NCBI GenBank assembly: GCA_913043805.1
Contig: CAJWMX010000234.1
Coordinates: 1 to 5,412, forward strand
Reading direction: 5' to 3'
Length of the DNA stretch: 5,412 bases
Origin: an uncultured Acidobacteriota bacterium
GTDB lineage: Bacteria > Acidobacteriota > Vicinamibacteria > Vicinamibacterales > UBA8438
Position numbers and translations under genes: made by a program. Positions 4,856 through 5,412 of the stretch are shown piece by piece (positions within the stretch are counted from its first letter, which is position 1; every line of letters begins with the position of its first letter). The notes beneath the pieces were generated by a model. That model was not told the DNA's origin. It saw only the letters and a list, made by a program, of their open reading frames with translations, and ran no database searches.

Positions 4856-5412
4856 GCATAGCCGCCATCGACATCGGAACGAATTCCGTCCACATGATCG
4901 TGGTGCGGGTTCGGGCCGACCTGTCCATCGAGATCGTCGACCGGGAGAAGGAGATGGTCCGGCTGGGAGCGGGCGGACTCGACGGCCGTGCCCTGACCGA
5001 GACCGCCATGCACAACGGGCTGCAGGCCCTCTCCCGATTCCGGCGGCTGGCCGACTCGCACCGAGTCGACGAAATCATCGCGGCCGCCACCAGCGCCGTC
5101 CGTGAAGCCGAGAACGGTCGCCAGTTCCTGGACCGCATCCGGGACACGACCGGTATCCGCCCCAAAGTCATCTCCGGCACCGAAGAAGCGCATCTCATTC
5201 ATCGGGCCGCTGTCTACGGCGTCGACGTCGGCACCGATTCGGCGGTGGTCATCGACATCGGCGGCGGCAGCGTAGAGCTCACGGTCGGCTCGGCCCAAGG
5301 CGCCGCGCTGGCTCGCAGCCTGAAGATCGGGGTCATCCGGCTTACCGAGCGTTTCGGCAGCAGCGACCCGCTCCCGCGCCGAGAAGAACGGGCGATGTCC
5401 CGCTACGTCGCC
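4852..5412 (+). CDS. ppx: Ppx/GppA-family exopolyphosphatase, N-terminal part (runs off right edge)
   Basis: The frame is open from ATG 4852 to the window end, giving 187 residues of a protein usually 300 or more long. It shows the order expected of the Ppx/GppA branch of the ASKHA (actin-like ATPase) fold: the phosphate-1 loop AAIDIGTNSVHM (4-15), VRLGAGGLDG (36-45), the AAATSAVREAENG segment (77-89), ISGTEEAHLIHRA (107-119) with the Glu pair used in catalysis, and the phosphate-2 loop VVIDIGGGSVEL (132-143). The family removes terminal phosphate from inorganic polyphosphate, and some members instead hydrolyse pppGpp. The visible half does not decide between these. The start is placed by MRIAAIDIGTNS, the usual N-terminus. 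There is no Shine-Dalgarno. The divergent CHAD-SixA operon supports a role in polyphosphate turnover. The C-terminal domain, and whether an HD domain follows, are outside the window. Confidence 0.9.
   Translation, partial: MRIAAIDIGTNSVHMIVVRVRADLSIEIVDREKEMVRLGAGGLDGRALTETAMHNGLQALSRFRRLADSHRVDEIIAAATSAVREAENGRQFLDRIRDTTGIRPKVISGTEEAHLIHRAAVYGVDVGTDSAVVIDIGGGSVELTVGSAQGAALARSLKIGVIRLTERFGSSDPLPRREERAMSRYVA

Noticed and set aside
4345..5298. A 317-codon minus-strand open frame spanning the CHAD start, the divergent promoter and the ppx coding region
   Set aside because: It runs antisense to Ppx/GppA motifs and out of frame through the CHAD gene, and it has no family features of its own.

Overview
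This is a GC-rich bacterial window with short intergenic gaps and almost no recognisable Shine-Dalgarno sequences. The gene content is an OmpA-type peptidoglycan-binding protein, a DsbD-like domain, a two-domain ChrA transporter and a CHAD/SixA/Ppx cluster. This fits a Gram-negative soil or environmental bacterium, perhaps an acidobacterium, but the lineage is a guess from gene content and composition, not from a marker gene.

Layout from left to right: (1) positions 1-338 (+) hold the 3' end of a gene ending in an OmpA-family domain. (2) Positions 342-704 look like gene wreckage. On the minus strand is the 3' part of a DsbD N-terminal-domain protein. On the plus strand is a short 3' scrap resembling the last membrane helix of a HupE/UreJ-like protein. 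Both lack their 5' parts and meet within a few bases of position 608, as if a deletion had fused two divergent genes. (3) Positions 730-2036 (-) hold a two-gene operon, a PHP-domain phosphoesterase followed by a LysE/RhtB-family exporter, with a 4-base stop/start overlap. (4) Positions 2091-3236 (+) hold a full-length ChrA-family transporter, divergent from the PHP gene. (5) Positions 3239-4750 (-) hold a CHAD-domain protein followed by a SixA-type histidine phosphatase, probably one operon. (6) From 4852 (+) the N-terminal half of a Ppx/GppA exopolyphosphatase runs off the right edge.

How they fit together: the right-hand third is a polyphosphate neighbourhood. A CHAD protein (a polyphosphate-binding helical domain) and a SixA phosphatase are divergent from Ppx/GppA across a 101-base intergenic region that carries the best promoter in the window. 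The middle holds two membrane transporters and a PHP enzyme with no obvious shared pathway. The PHP and chrA starts lie back to back, and each has a TANNNT -10-like hexamer 6 to 7 bases before a start codon, which suggests leaderless transcripts.

I see no CRISPR array, tRNA, rRNA, insertion sequence or convincing terminator, and no evidence of a wholly new multi-gene system. The most informative oddity is the double truncation at about position 608. The leaderless-type divergent promoter pair comes second.
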